From assembly GCA_013122435.1 (NCBI GenBank), contig WYDT01000010.1, positions 62,001-126,000 on the forward strand: a stretch of 64,000 nt of DNA, written 5' to 3'. The stretch is from Chloroflexi bacterium AL-N1. GTDB taxonomy: Bacteria; Chloroflexota; Chloroflexia; Chloroflexales; Roseiflexaceae. Below, piece after piece: positions 16,465-25,241 of this stretch. Each line of letters starts with the position of its first letter. Position 1 is the stretch's first letter. Made by a program: the position numbers and the translations under genes. Below the pieces are notes generated by a model. The model was given only the letters and a program-made list of their open reading frames with translations. It did no database searches and was not told the origin of the DNA.

Positions 16465-18453
16465 ATGGGTTTCCTTGATCATGATGATCACGAAAAAGTG
16501 CGTTCGACAAGTGGACATGGTGAGACGTTTCAATCTATTGTAGAGCGGCGTCTGAGCCGACGCTCCTTTCTCAAAAGTGCAGTTGCTGCATCAGCGATTG
16601 TATTTGCGGCACCTGTTGTAGGACGTACTATTGCCCAAACTGATGATGAATTACCAGCAGATGCTTCTGGATTGGGCTTTGAAACCATTGCTGGTCAGCC
16701 CAAAGAAAATGATAGTTTGCTTGTACCCCCAAGTTATGTAGCGGTCCCTTTTCTTCGCTGGGGTGACCCACTAACACCAGATGCACCAGAATTTGATGCC
16801 GATAACCAGACGGCTGCAGCACAGGCGCAGCAATTTGGCTATAACTGTGACTTTGTGGGTTTCTTGCCATTGCCACTTGGCACAGACAGTTCAGATTCTG
16901 GTTTGCTCGTTGTGAATCACGAATATACTAATCCTGACATTATGTTCGACGGCTATGTAGAAGGTGCGCCAACTCAAGCACAGGTTGATGTAGAGCTAGC
17001 TGCCCATGGTGTGTCAGTTGTTCAGATCGGTTTGGCAAATGACAGCTGGACCTATGATCGTACAGGTACAGCAAATCGACGCTACACTGCTACAAGTCCC
17101 ATGACCGCAAGTGGTCCAGCAGCTGGGTCCGATTGGTTCAAGACCAGTGCTGATGAGACAGGTCTCAATATTTTGGGTACGCTTAATAATTGTGCTGCTG
17201 GTAAGACGCCGTGGGGTACTGTTGTGACTGCCGAGGAAAACTTCCATCAGTACTTTGCCAATAATGGGTTGCTTGAAGATGACGATCCTATAAAAGCCAT
17301 GCATGATCGCTATGGTGTTCCTGAAGAGGCAAGTGATCGTCGTTGGGAAAACTTTTACGACCGTTTTGATGTAAGCAAAGAACCTAACGAACCATTCCGC
17401 TTTGGCTGGGCCGTCGAGATCGATCCCTATGATCCCGATTTTGTGCCAGTCAAACGTACAGCCATTGGTCGTTATCGCCACGAGGCACAGACCTTTGTAG
17501 TTGCGGATAGTGGTCAAGTAGCTGTTTACTCTGGTGATGATGCACGCTTTGAGTATGTCTACAAATTTGTCACATCAGGTATCTACAATCCAGATTATCG
17601 TACCGCAAATCTCGGATTATTAGATGAAGGTATCTTGTATGTGGCACGCTTTAATGATGATGGTACTGGTGATTGGTTACCATTGCTTCACGGTGAAGGA
17701 CCATTGACTGAGGAGAATGGTTTCGCTTCACAGGCAGATGTGCTTGTTAAGACTCGACAGGCTGGTGATTTGTTAGGTGCAACCAAAATGGATCGTCCTG
17801 AGGATATCGAGCCTAATCCAGTCAATAAAAAGGTCTACATTGCGCTGACCAACAATACGAACCGTGGTGTTGATGATAACCCTGGTGTTGATGCGGCGAA
17901 CCCACGCCCAGAAAATGCCAACGGTCATATCATTGAGTTGACCGAAACAGATGATAACCATGCTGCAACGACCTTCGCCTGGGAAATCTTCCTGCTTTGC
18001 GGGGATCCAGAAGATGAAGATACCTTCTTTGCTGGTTTCCCGAAAGAAAATGTGAGTGCCATCGCCAACCCAGATAACATTACTTTTGATAATAAAGGGA
18101 ATCTATGGATTTCCACCGATGGTCAACCACGCACCCTTGAGATCAACGATGGTCTGTTTGCGGTGCCTGTTTCTGGTCCTGAGCGTGGTCTCCTGCGCCA
18201 ATTCTTCTCCAGTGTGGCGGGCTCAGAGGTGTGTGGCCCAGAGTTTACACCAGATGATACCTCGTTGTTTGTGGCTATCCAGCATCCTGGTGAGGGCGGT
18301 ACATTTGCCGAGCCAGTGAGCACGTGGCCAGATGGCGAAGTGCCACCGCGCCCTAGCATTGTTGCCATTCGTGCCGCCAATGGTGGTCGTGTTGGTGAGG
18401 AAGGCGACTTCCAACCAACGCAACGCGTTTACCTGCCAATGATCAATCGTTAA
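16465..18453 (+). CDS. phoX: PhoX-type alkaline phosphatase (DUF839), Tat-exported
   Basis: Probably a secreted phosphatase that releases phosphate from organic phosphate esters. The 662-residue protein has a twin-arginine signal (SRRSFLK at residues 31-37, hydrophobic stretch 38-53) and then the PhoX/DUF839 region: LVVNHEYTNPD, NNCAAGKTPWGTVVTAEENFHQYF, RPEDIEPNP and NITFDNKGNLWISTDG are typical of this Ca/Fe-dependent family. It ends in RVYLPMINR, resembling the short VYLP tail on many Chloroflexota secreted proteins. The start is supported by CAGGAGGTAA. A Pho-box-like repeat upstream hints at phosphate control. Confidence 0.9.
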   Translation: MGFLDHDDHEKVRSTSGHGETFQSIVERRLSRRSFLKSAVAASAIVFAAPVVGRTIAQTDDELPADASGLGFETIAGQPKENDSLLVPPSYVAVPFLRWGDPLTPDAPEFDADNQTAAAQAQQFGYNCDFVGFLPLPLGTDSSDSGLLVVNHEYTNPDIMFDGYVEGAPTQAQVDVELAAHGVSVVQIGLANDSWTYDRTGTANRRYTATSPMTASGPAAGSDWFKTSADETGLNILGTLNNCAAGKTPWGTVVTAEENFHQYFANNGLLEDDDPIKAMHDRYGVPEEASDRRWENFYDRFDVSKEPNEPFRFGWAVEIDPYDPDFVPVKRTAIGRYRHEAQTFVVADSGQVAVYSGDDARFEYVYKFVTSGIYNPDYRTANLGLLDEGILYVARFNDDGTGDWLPLLHGEGPLTEENGFASQADVLVKTRQAGDLLGATKMDRPEDIEPNPVNKKVYIALTNNTNRGVDDNPGVDAANPRPENANGHIIELTETDDNHAATTFAWEIFLLCGDPEDEDTFFAGFPKENVSAIANPDNITFDNKGNLWISTDGQPRTLEINDGLFAVPVSGPERGLLRQFFSSVAGSEVCGPEFTPDDTSLFVAIQHPGEGGTFAEPVSTWPDGEVPPRPSIVAIRAANGGRVGEEGDFQPTQRVYLPMINR

Positions 18454-18483
18454 TGATGTTACAGCTGTGACTCTTTAATGTAT

Positions 18484-18524
18484 GGTTACATGACGCGGAA
18501 TCAAGTGTCGTGTAACCTTTTTCT
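18484..18524 (+). terminator. Terminator of phoX
   Basis: Inverted repeat with GGTTACA and TGTAACC arms, imperfectly extended inward, followed by TTTTTCTTT. Confidence 0.8.
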
Positions 18525-18751
18525 TTGCACAAACGTATGTCATGTTAGAGTATAATGCTGTGATACGTAGTATCCAATCTATTTATGATTATCACATGTG
18601 TTGTTTCGGCATTGTGTGGAGTTGTTTCCATACTGGGCATATGAGTTAAGATGATAAGACTCTTTCTACTTGCGCGTTCTTTGCCTACTTCTCATCCTGC
18701 TCCTTGCTATATTTGGTAGAAGGTTTTATATATTTTGAGGGGGATCAAACC

Positions 18752-19498
18752 ATGATGGTCCGACAAGGTATGTCTCGATTTGGTGAAGGTGTAGCACGAC
18801 GGTGTATGATTCTGATGATGATGTTGCTGGCGGTAGCGTTACTTATCGTCCCAGCAACACCCGTAGCAGCGCAGGACGAAGTTGACAGCTTACCGCCTAT
18901 CAATGAGTTTGCATCGGCACGCTTTGATCTATTGACGACGGTACGTGTTGGAGATGAACAAATATCGTCATATGGCCAGGGCTCAACCATTCTGCCTGAC
19001 CGTGTTGCGGTGTGGGTATCCGTGGACGATGGTATAGTTGTATATCTTATCCAGATAGGGACCGTTGTGTATATCAATGATGGAACAACCTGGGAGCGTA
19101 CGGATACCCCTCCACCTGCTGATGTTGAACCGGTTACGGTTGGTGATCAGGTGGCAGAACTCAATGATGTAGCAACTGCTATCTTGCGTGTTGGTGATGC
19201 TGTTGTGCGTGATGTACCCACCACCCATTATCAGGTGTGGACAACCGGTAGTCGCTTGTTAGATGTTGAAGGTGATCTTGGTTTGCCAACAGAGGAACGT
19301 GAGCTGATTGAGCAAGCCATCATTAAGTACGATCTTTGGATTGGGCAAGAGGATGGTTTTCTCCATCAGCAAAATGCGGTTGTTTCCTTCCCAGAGACTG
19401 AGATAGAAGGCGAAGTTTTCCCTGTCTCAGAGGTATCGACATTGACAACGTACTACAACTTCAACGATCCAACGATCTCGATTGAAGCGCCGATCTAA
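18752..19498 (+). CDS. Secreted LppX/LolA-like protein, copy 1
   Basis: An exported 248-residue protein. Signal peptide at about residues 1-40 (Met/Leu-rich core, likely cleavage after PVAA). The rest is beta-rich and resembles the LolA/LppX-type half-barrel fold, with the end pattern YDLWIGQEDGFLHQ ... TYYNFNDPTISIEAP. Such proteins carry lipids or hydrophobic ligands across the envelope; the ligand here is unknown. No lipobox Cys is seen, so it is probably soluble. GAGGGGG before ATG ATG decides the start over an upstream in-frame codon. A close paralogue follows 424 bp downstream. Confidence 0.65.
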   Translation: MMVRQGMSRFGEGVARRCMILMMMLLAVALLIVPATPVAAQDEVDSLPPINEFASARFDLLTTVRVGDEQISSYGQGSTILPDRVAVWVSVDDGIVVYLIQIGTVVYINDGTTWERTDTPPPADVEPVTVGDQVAELNDVATAILRVGDAVVRDVPTTHYQVWTTGSRLLDVEGDLGLPTEERELIEQAIIKYDLWIGQEDGFLHQQNAVVSFPETEIEGEVFPVSEVSTLTTYYNFNDPTISIEAPI

Positions 19499-19922
19499 GT
19501 TTATTATGTTTATCGACCGCGATACTATTCAACCTTATCCATGGTTGGGGAGTTTTGTTTGTCATATGATATAGCTATCTTTTCAGTGTATCGTAGATAA
19601 CTGTAAAGCTTGTTTCATGCATAGTTATGCGATAAACACATATTGTCGTATATGCTGTAATTTTATGAACGAGTGACCTATATTAAGATACGACGCACAG
19701 TAATAAGTTTTACATGCTAGTAATTTATTTTACATAACACTTTCTGTTGTTATGCTTCTGTGCCGAGTAAGGAGACCAAAAAGCAGCTTTATTTCAATAC
19801 GGGTATATGGATCATGTTCAGAGTAGGTGTATATGAATCATCATGTGTCTGTTTCTTTGAGCATATCCCTGACCATAGTGTAAGGTATCGTTTCTTGTAA
19901 CAATGTGGAGAGGATCCATGAC
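19499..19922. other. Intergenic region between the two LppX-like paralogues
   Basis: About 420 bp, AT-rich, with no open frame worth calling and no strong hairpin terminator. It must hold the promoter of the second copy if that copy is transcribed separately; no near-consensus -35/-10 pair was found. Confidence 0.5.
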
Positions 19923-20657
19923 ATGAAGTCACGTTCGTGCATTTGGGGGGTGAGTGAAGGACACGTTGGTCGATATGGAGTAGTTCTGCTTATGGCTGTT
20001 ATAATGGCATTGTTGTTTGTGCCAGTGACACCTGTAGCGGCGTCTGATGAAGTAAACGATCTTCCACCAATCAATAATTATGCTTCGGCACGCTTTGATA
20101 CGCTGACAACGGTTCGTGTTGGGGATACCGAGTTTATTGACGAATATGGTCATGGAGCGGAAATTGCACCGGATCGGTACACAGTCAAGTGGGTAGCGGG
20201 TGATGGTAGTGCCACATTTGAATATGTGCAGATAGGCACAGTTGTCTATACCAATGATGGTGCTGGATGGGAACGTACTGATACACCACCTCCCACAGAG
20301 TCCTCGGAAGGTTCGGAGGGGTTAAGTGTCACGTCGATCCTGCGAATCGGCGATGCAGTTGTGCGTGATGTGCCAACTACCCATTATCAAATCTGGACAA
20401 CGGGTAATCGTTGGTTCCAGTTCACCAATCAGCTTGCGGTGCCAGGCGATGAGCGTTCATTCCTGGAACAAACCACGATCAAAATTGATTTGTGGATTGG
20501 TCAAGCAGACGGATTTGTCCATCAGAATAATTTTGTGGTCTCGTTCCCCGAATTTGAGGCAGAAGATGGCACGATTGTGCTACCAACAGAGGTTTCAACG
20601 TTAACGACATACTACAACTTCAATGATTCGACGATCTCGATTGAAGCACCGATCTAA
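19923..20657 (+). CDS. Secreted LppX/LolA-like protein, copy 2
   Basis: Paralogue of the preceding gene with the same layout: signal peptide (about residues 17-40, likely cleavage after PVAA), the shared segments LPPINNYASARFDTLTTVRVGD, DAVVRDVPTTHYQIWTTG, and the same STLTTYYNFND-TISIEAPI end. The product is 244 residues. An upstream in-frame GTG exists, but the ATG at 19923 has GAGAGG at reasonable spacing. The pair arose by tandem duplication with clear divergence. Envelope lipid handling is a family-level guess only. Confidence 0.65.
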   Translation: MKSRSCIWGVSEGHVGRYGVVLLMAVIMALLFVPVTPVAASDEVNDLPPINNYASARFDTLTTVRVGDTEFIDEYGHGAEIAPDRYTVKWVAGDGSATFEYVQIGTVVYTNDGAGWERTDTPPPTESSEGSEGLSVTSILRIGDAVVRDVPTTHYQIWTTGNRWFQFTNQLAVPGDERSFLEQTTIKIDLWIGQADGFVHQNNFVVSFPEFEAEDGTIVLPTEVSTLTTYYNFNDSTISIEAPI

Positions 20658-20693
20658 TGAGTATAGTGTGATTGTCTAAGATATGTTCTCTGG

Positions 20694-20732
20694 CACGGCT
20701 TGATTTTGATAAAATCGGGCCGTGTTTCGTTT
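20694..20732 (+). terminator. Terminator of the LppX-like copy 2
   Basis: CACGGC..GATTTT / AAAATC..GCCGTG stem with one internal mismatch, followed by TTTCGTTT. Confidence 0.7.
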
Positions 20733-20803
20733 GAAAGAAAGACTGTTTGAGTATTTTTGTTTTCTTGACGATATGGAATGTCGCTGGTAGGAGGGCTGTG
20801 ACA

Positions 20804-20845
20804 GCAAAAACAGACAGAGCATAGTCGAACCCATGTGCCTGTCTG
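20804..20845 (-). terminator. Terminator of the HNH gene
   Basis: On the minus strand CAGACAG and CTGTCTG arms are followed by TTTTTG, about 20 bp past the HNH stop codon. Confidence 0.75.
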
Positions 20846-20864
20846 TTATGATCTATTTGGTAGT

Positions 20865-21431
20865 TTACCCGTAGACATACTTGCGCCATACCTCGTGACG
20901 CTCAAGTTCGCCTAGCAGAGCAAAAGCAATGTATTGTGGCTGGCGGGGCTTGGAGGCCAGCACCATGTGTGCTTCATCAGGGGTGCGGTTCCCTTTGCGA
21001 TGGTTGCAGTCACGACACGCCGTCACTACGTTTTCCCAGGTCGTTTCACCTTTACGCGAACGTGGAATGACATGGTCGACGGTGAGAAACGCCCGCCCAG
21101 GCTGTATGCCACAATACTGACATGTATCACGGTCACGTGCAAGCACACCACGCCGTGAGCATGGTAGTCGCATGCGCCGTGGAATTTTAATGTAGCGAAC
21201 CAAGCGGATAACGAGAGGCACTTCGAGGGAAAAAGACTGTGAACGCAACCGTTGCTCGATTGCTTCGATAACTTCAGCCTTTTCCTGAAGTAGAAGCACA
21301 ACTGCCCGACGAATAGAAACAAGTTGCAGTGGCTCGTAGCTTGAGTTGAGAACCAGAACACGTTGCCCCAAGAGAGACCCCCTTTTGAAAGATACACGAC
21401 CAAACGTGTGCTCTGACAGGGGGATACCCAT
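20865..21431 (-). CDS. HNH endonuclease-family protein
   Basis: A 188-residue stand-alone HNH protein. The N-terminal part begins with the conserved VLVLNSSYEPLQLVS; the HNH domain shows CQYCG (about residues 103-107), TVDHVIPRSRKGETTWENVV (about 117-136) and CRDCNHRKGNRTP (about 139-151), with both zinc-binding CxxC pairs and the catalytic His. Members of this group are common, single-copy housekeeping-like genes in Chloroflexota and Cyanobacteria; their biological role is not clear to me. It is not associated with an intein or a restriction system here. Confidence 0.85.
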   Translation of the reverse strand: MGIPLSEHTFGRVSFKRGSLLGQRVLVLNSSYEPLQLVSIRRAVVLLLQEKAEVIEAIEQRLRSQSFSLEVPLVIRLVRYIKIPRRMRLPCSRRGVLARDRDTCQYCGIQPGRAFLTVDHVIPRSRKGETTWENVVTACRDCNHRKGNRTPDEAHMVLASKPRQPQYIAFALLGELERHEVWRKYVYG

Positions 21432-21441
21432 ATCAGAGCAT

Positions 21442-21636
21442 TCAGTCTATGATGTCTGCAGCACCTGCAGCGAGTGTGTCCCGAGAGCGGCGACCCCGAC
21501 GTGTATGCACGTTTAGCCGTCTTACTAGTCGTTGACGAGCAAGCAAAACGTTATACCACTCACTTTGCATGCAAGTGATGAACGACGTATGTACCTGCTT
21601 GTTTTGATATACGTGTCTGCTCGCCAAAAGTTCCAT
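21442..21636 (-). CDS. Possible small basic protein upstream of the HNH gene
   Basis: An open frame of 64 residues ends 10 bp before the HNH start, on the same strand. It is rich in Arg and His (RQRLVRRLNVHTRRGRRSRD near residues 39-58) and resembles nothing I recognise. A GGAG lies about 14 bases before the ATG, farther than ideal. It could equally be leader sequence of the HNH transcript. Confidence 0.25.
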   Translation of the reverse strand: MELLASRHVYQNKQVHTSFITCMQSEWYNVLLARQRLVRRLNVHTRRGRRSRDTLAAGAADIID

Positions 21637-21820
21637 TAATTCGTATAACTCCACACATATATTAAGAGCATATTTAGCGTTGTGGACGCTATAATCCTAG
21701 TAAATATAGCATACACTACGATGTACTGCTCTGTCAAATATTGTTTGTGACTTTTTTCCTGTACTTTACTACGCGCCATATATATGCAAGGATGTTTGAG
21801 GAGTTGCATGCCTCTTTTGG

Positions 21821-21826
21821 TATAAT
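21821..21826 (+). promoter_or_regulatory. -10 element of the ridA promoter
   Basis: A perfect TATAAT sits 52 bp before the ridA ATG; the -35 region is poor (TTGAGG at 19-bp spacing is the best candidate). Confidence 0.45.
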
Positions 21827-21878
21827 ACGTAGTGTTTCTACTGTATCCACGTAGTATTTGGAGTATAAAGGTGTTGTT

Positions 21879-22259
21879 ATGAGTCGTACAGTTGTATCCA
21901 CACCACAGGCCCCGCAAGCCATTGGACCCTATTCGCAGGCCATTACCTTTGATCGATTCGTGTTTTGCTCAGGCCAGATCCCACTGCGCCCTGATGGGAG
22001 TATGGAAGAAGGTGATATTAAGGCGCAAACCTATCAGGTATTGACTAATGTACAAGCCGTGTTAGATGCAGCAGGCTGCTCACTAAAGGATGTGGTCAAG
22101 ACCACTGTCTTTCTGATGGACATGAATGATTTTGTGGCAGTTAATGAGGTCTATGCGACGTTCTTTGATGATGCGCCACCAGCTCGTTCAGCAGTACAGG
22201 TCGCCCGCCTGCCACGTGATGTGCGTGTTGAGATCGAGACAATTGCGATGAAACAGTAG
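21879..22259 (+). CDS. ridA: RidA-family enamine/imine deaminase
   Basis: Hydrolyses reactive 2-aminoacrylate and related enamines made by PLP enzymes. The 126-residue protein shows the family signatures APQAIGPYSQAI (about residues 9-20), FCSGQIPLRPDG (about 27-38), the catalytic-site Arg in PPARSAVQVARLPRDVRVEIE (about 99-119) and the end AIAMKQ-like. The start is the ATG with AAAGGTG upstream; the longer frame adds seven unsupported residues. It appears monocistronic. Confidence 0.95.
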   Translation: MSRTVVSTPQAPQAIGPYSQAITFDRFVFCSGQIPLRPDGSMEEGDIKAQTYQVLTNVQAVLDAAGCSLKDVVKTTVFLMDMNDFVAVNEVYATFFDDAPPARSAVQVARLPRDVRVEIETIAMKQ

Positions 22260-22514
22260 CAGATAAGTCACGATTAAGTTGGATACATTCACATAAACTG
22301 AAGTAATACCCCTCACAGACGCGGTTATGGTGCTACCAAACCTAGGGTATGTGATGAAGTAGTTAGCTTACCTCTGTAATTTCAATAACAGTATACCCGT
22401 TTGACTGCGTCTGTGTTTCCTTTTTCCAAAATAAATAAGCCCTTTGCCACAACTAAACAGTGAGCATACGGGACTTTTGCCACACTTATTTTCTGCAATA
22501 TGTAGGTTACTTTT

Positions 22515-23351
22515 ATGTCTCACACCTCTACAGCGTCTCCTGGCCGGTATCGTAAGCTTGTGACCCAGATAGCATTTTTGTGTGTGGTGGTGATAGTGCT
22601 GGCATGGTTTGCGCGACCTGATGGCCGATTACATGTGATTTTTCTAGACACCAAGGGTGATGCCATGCTCATCCAGACACCAGCGGGAGGGTATGTCCTC
22701 ATTGATGGGGGGAGCGACCCTGCGGCGCTGACAGCGGCGATTGGTCGTCGTATGCCGTTCTGGCAACACTCACTTGAAGCGGTTGTGCTTACCAAGCCCG
22801 ACGATGCACATTTGCCTGGACAGGTCGCGGCCCTCGCACGCTATTCGGCAAAACGTGCATTAGTTGCTCCCATTGCTGAACATGATATAACCATCGATGA
22901 GTGGTTGCGGTTGCTGGAAGAGGGGCGCACCCCTGTGAGAGTGGTGCAGGTGGGAGAGCAATTTCATTTTGGGGGTGCGACGCTGCGAGTTTTGGCAGCA
23001 GGTGATGCGGTGGAGTCCGGCATGATGTTGCGATTAGAGTATGGGGTCACCAGTGTGGTATTCAGCCATGTTGGTGGGATTGCGGCTGAGGAAGCTTTGG
23101 CAGCAGCGGGTGGTCTTTCTCCTACCGATCTGGTCGTTTTTCCCTGGCAACGTGATGCACACACCGAATTTATGGCGTTCTTGTCACCGCGTGCATTTGT
23201 GTTAACCGATGGCGTAAAACAAGAGCATCCGGTTGAGCAGACCTTTGTAGCACGATCTATTGGTGGTGTACCACTGTACCATGAACGTTTGCATGGCCAG
23301 ATAGAGTGGATTAGTGATGGCCAACGAGCATGGATTATTACCGAGGAGTGA
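22515..23351 (+). CDS. ComEC-like metallo-beta-lactamase-fold protein, catalytically degenerate
   Basis: A 278-residue protein with one N-terminal membrane segment (about 15-33) and a metallo-beta-lactamase-like domain of the ComEC/Rec2 type: FLDTKGDAMLIQTPAGGYVLIDGG (44-66; usual form DVGQGDA..I..). The metal motif HxHxDH, expected after VLT, reads TKPDDAH (93-99), so the first two histidines are missing, and the later TGD-type segment is replaced by VVFSHVGG. It probably faces outside and is unlikely to be an active metallohydrolase. No DNA-uptake channel domain is present. The following flippase gene starts 37 bp later. Confidence 0.65.
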   Translation: MSHTSTASPGRYRKLVTQIAFLCVVVIVLAWFARPDGRLHVIFLDTKGDAMLIQTPAGGYVLIDGGSDPAALTAAIGRRMPFWQHSLEAVVLTKPDDAHLPGQVAALARYSAKRALVAPIAEHDITIDEWLRLLEEGRTPVRVVQVGEQFHFGGATLRVLAAGDAVESGMMLRLEYGVTSVVFSHVGGIAAEEALAAAGGLSPTDLVVFPWQRDAHTEFMAFLSPRAFVLTDGVKQEHPVEQTFVARSIGGVPLYHERLHGQIEWISDGQRAWIITEE

Positions 23352-23371
23352 GTAAGCTAGCCTCCTAGATA

Positions 23372-23380
23372 TGCTATAAT
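23372..23380 (+). promoter_or_regulatory. Extended -10 promoter immediately before the flippase ATG
   Basis: TGC-TATAAT (extended -10) ends eight bases before the ATG at 23389 and there is no ribosome binding site in between. A transcript starting at the usual distance would begin at or next to the A of the ATG, that is, be leaderless. Confidence 0.5.
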
Positions 23381-23388
23381 CCGCGCCG

Positions 23389-24981
23389 ATGCAAGATCCT
23401 GAAATTACACCATCTATTGTCATTTTCTTACTCGGTACGGCTGCATTTTTGCCGCTCCTGTTTCTGGCAGTATTCCTTTGGCACCGTTATTATCGTGATG
23501 ATCCGGGCAACACCGCCCGTCGTGTTGTGAAAAACAGTGCTGTCCCAGGCGTTATACGCATCATTATCCGTGCGATGGATATGGCCTTTGCGCTGGTATT
23601 GTATCGTTGGCTGGAAGCTGATGCCGTAGGGCAGTATGACTTTGCGATTGTACTCGTCGTCCAGTATTTTGCTACTATCGCCGATTTTGGTCTGGGGACG
23701 TTGTTGACACGTGAGGTGGCGCGCCGCCCCGATGATGCAGCGAAGTACTTTAGCAATACGCTATTACTGCGCTGGGGGCTGTCGTTGCTTATGATCCCGG
23801 CAGCGTTACTGCTGATAGGTACCTATGATGGCTTGAGTACGTTTGTCGATGGTTCACAGCCACTGAGCGGTGATGGGGCGACGGCCATTCTTATTCTTTG
23901 TCTTACGCTCTTCCCCGCAGCATATAACAATGTCGTAACAGCCCTCTTCAACGCCCGTGAACAGATGGAGATTCCTGCGGCAGTCGAGCTTGTTACGCAA
24001 ATCGTGAGTGTGTTTGCACGATTGGCGGCTGTGTTGCTTGGTTTTGGAGTCATTGGTTTGGCATGGGCGGCGGTAGTAACTACCACACTGACTTCAATTA
24101 TTCTGTTGTTGCTCCAGATGCGGGTACTGTTTAAGCCACAATTACAGTGGGACTGGTCTTTTGCAAGAGGGTTGTTTCGCCCAGCGTTTCCGTTGTTGCT
24201 AAACAGCATTCTGGTCAATATTGCATTCACATTTGATATCTTTATCCTCCGTGCCGTTGAAAGCTCTGAAGCTATCGCGCAGTACCGCATGCCCTATCGT
24301 GTGATCAATGTGGTACTCATTCTAGCGCCGTTGCTGACCAATGCAATCTTCCCACTGCTGTCCCGTTATGCTGAACAGGATCGTCAGGCATTTCAGCGCG
24401 CCTATCGTTTGACGATGCAAATGTTGTTGCTGGCAGCCTTCCCCATTGCTGTGGGTGCGACCGTGCTTGCTACCGATATGGTCATCCTGTTTACAGGTGA
24501 TGAGAGTGCGAATTATGCAGGTGTATCCGATTATGCGCTGGCGATTTTGATCTGGTTCTTGCCACTTTCCTATGTTAATGGCGTCATTCAATATGTGTTG
24601 ATTGCGTTGAACCGCCAGCAGGCGATTACGCGAGCCTTTATCGTGATGGCGATCTTCAATTTGCTGGCGAATCTGATCGCTATCCCAGTCTTCGGAATCT
24701 TTGGTGCAAGCGTTGTCACCGTGCTGACCGAAGTCGTACTGTATATGGCTTTTCTGCCACTACTACGACGAGAGCAAGTGGTGCCGCCGCTGCTTTCACT
24801 TTCCTGGCGCCCTGTGTTAGCGGCTTTGGGGATGGGTGGCGTGATGGTACTTGTGTACCCAATGGGATGGCTACTCGCTGCCATCGCTGCTCCGTTGGTG
24901 TATGCTATTGTCTTATGGTTGCTTGGTACTTTTGGTGAGGAAGAACGTGCACTTGTGCTGCGTGTATTGGGGCGATCCTGA
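23389..24981 (+). CDS. Polysaccharide flippase (MATE/Wzx-like, MOP superfamily)
   Basis: An integral membrane protein of 530 residues with about 14 hydrophobic segments, one near the N-terminus (about 12-28) and the rest from about residue 55. The pattern with GQYDFAIVLVVQYFATIADFGLGTLLTREVAR after the first MOP helix and ALNRQQAITRAFIVMAIFNLLANLIAIPVFG later is typical of O-antigen/teichuronic-type flippases that move lipid-linked glycans. It has no Shine-Dalgarno and a -10 box eight bases upstream. Substrate unknown; a glycan-modification pair lies 2.2 kb downstream. Confidence 0.88.
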   Translation: MQDPEITPSIVIFLLGTAAFLPLLFLAVFLWHRYYRDDPGNTARRVVKNSAVPGVIRIIIRAMDMAFALVLYRWLEADAVGQYDFAIVLVVQYFATIADFGLGTLLTREVARRPDDAAKYFSNTLLLRWGLSLLMIPAALLLIGTYDGLSTFVDGSQPLSGDGATAILILCLTLFPAAYNNVVTALFNAREQMEIPAAVELVTQIVSVFARLAAVLLGFGVIGLAWAAVVTTTLTSIILLLLQMRVLFKPQLQWDWSFARGLFRPAFPLLLNSILVNIAFTFDIFILRAVESSEAIAQYRMPYRVINVVLILAPLLTNAIFPLLSRYAEQDRQAFQRAYRLTMQMLLLAAFPIAVGATVLATDMVILFTGDESANYAGVSDYALAILIWFLPLSYVNGVIQYVLIALNRQQAITRAFIVMAIFNLLANLIAIPVFGIFGASVVTVLTEVVLYMAFLPLLRREQVVPPLLSLSWRPVLAALGMGGVMVLVYPMGWLLAAIAAPLVYAIVLWLLGTFGEEERALVLRVLGRS

Positions 24982-25024
24982 CATTTTTATAATAAATAAT
25001 AAGTCATTTTTAAAGTGATCTTAT

Positions 25025-25051
25025 TTGAGTTTAAGCATCTTATGGTATACT
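25025..25051 (+). promoter_or_regulatory. Candidate promoter of the first gdh gene
   Basis: TTGAGT and TGG-TATACT (extended -10) are separated by 15 bp. A leader of about 185 nt would precede the gene; a second TATACT at 25167 is an alternative. Confidence 0.4.
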
Positions 25052-25241
25052 GCTGCGCCGGATAAATAAAAGCCGTTGTGGTCCATACGACTGTACATAT
25101 GCCGTCTATGAAGAATCATAACCTATGCACTGTAATAAATGTCACATCAATCGTTATATAGTTGTGTATACTTATGGTATGTACGGACGATGATGTCCAG
25201 CCACATGTATGGCATTCGTAACTCAATGAGGAGGTCCTGTT

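Noticed and set aside
20865..21431. HNH protein as homing endonuclease of the dnaB intein or a restriction enzyme
   Set aside because: It is 10 kb from dnaB, has its own terminator and belongs to a stand-alone family; no methyltransferase is nearby.
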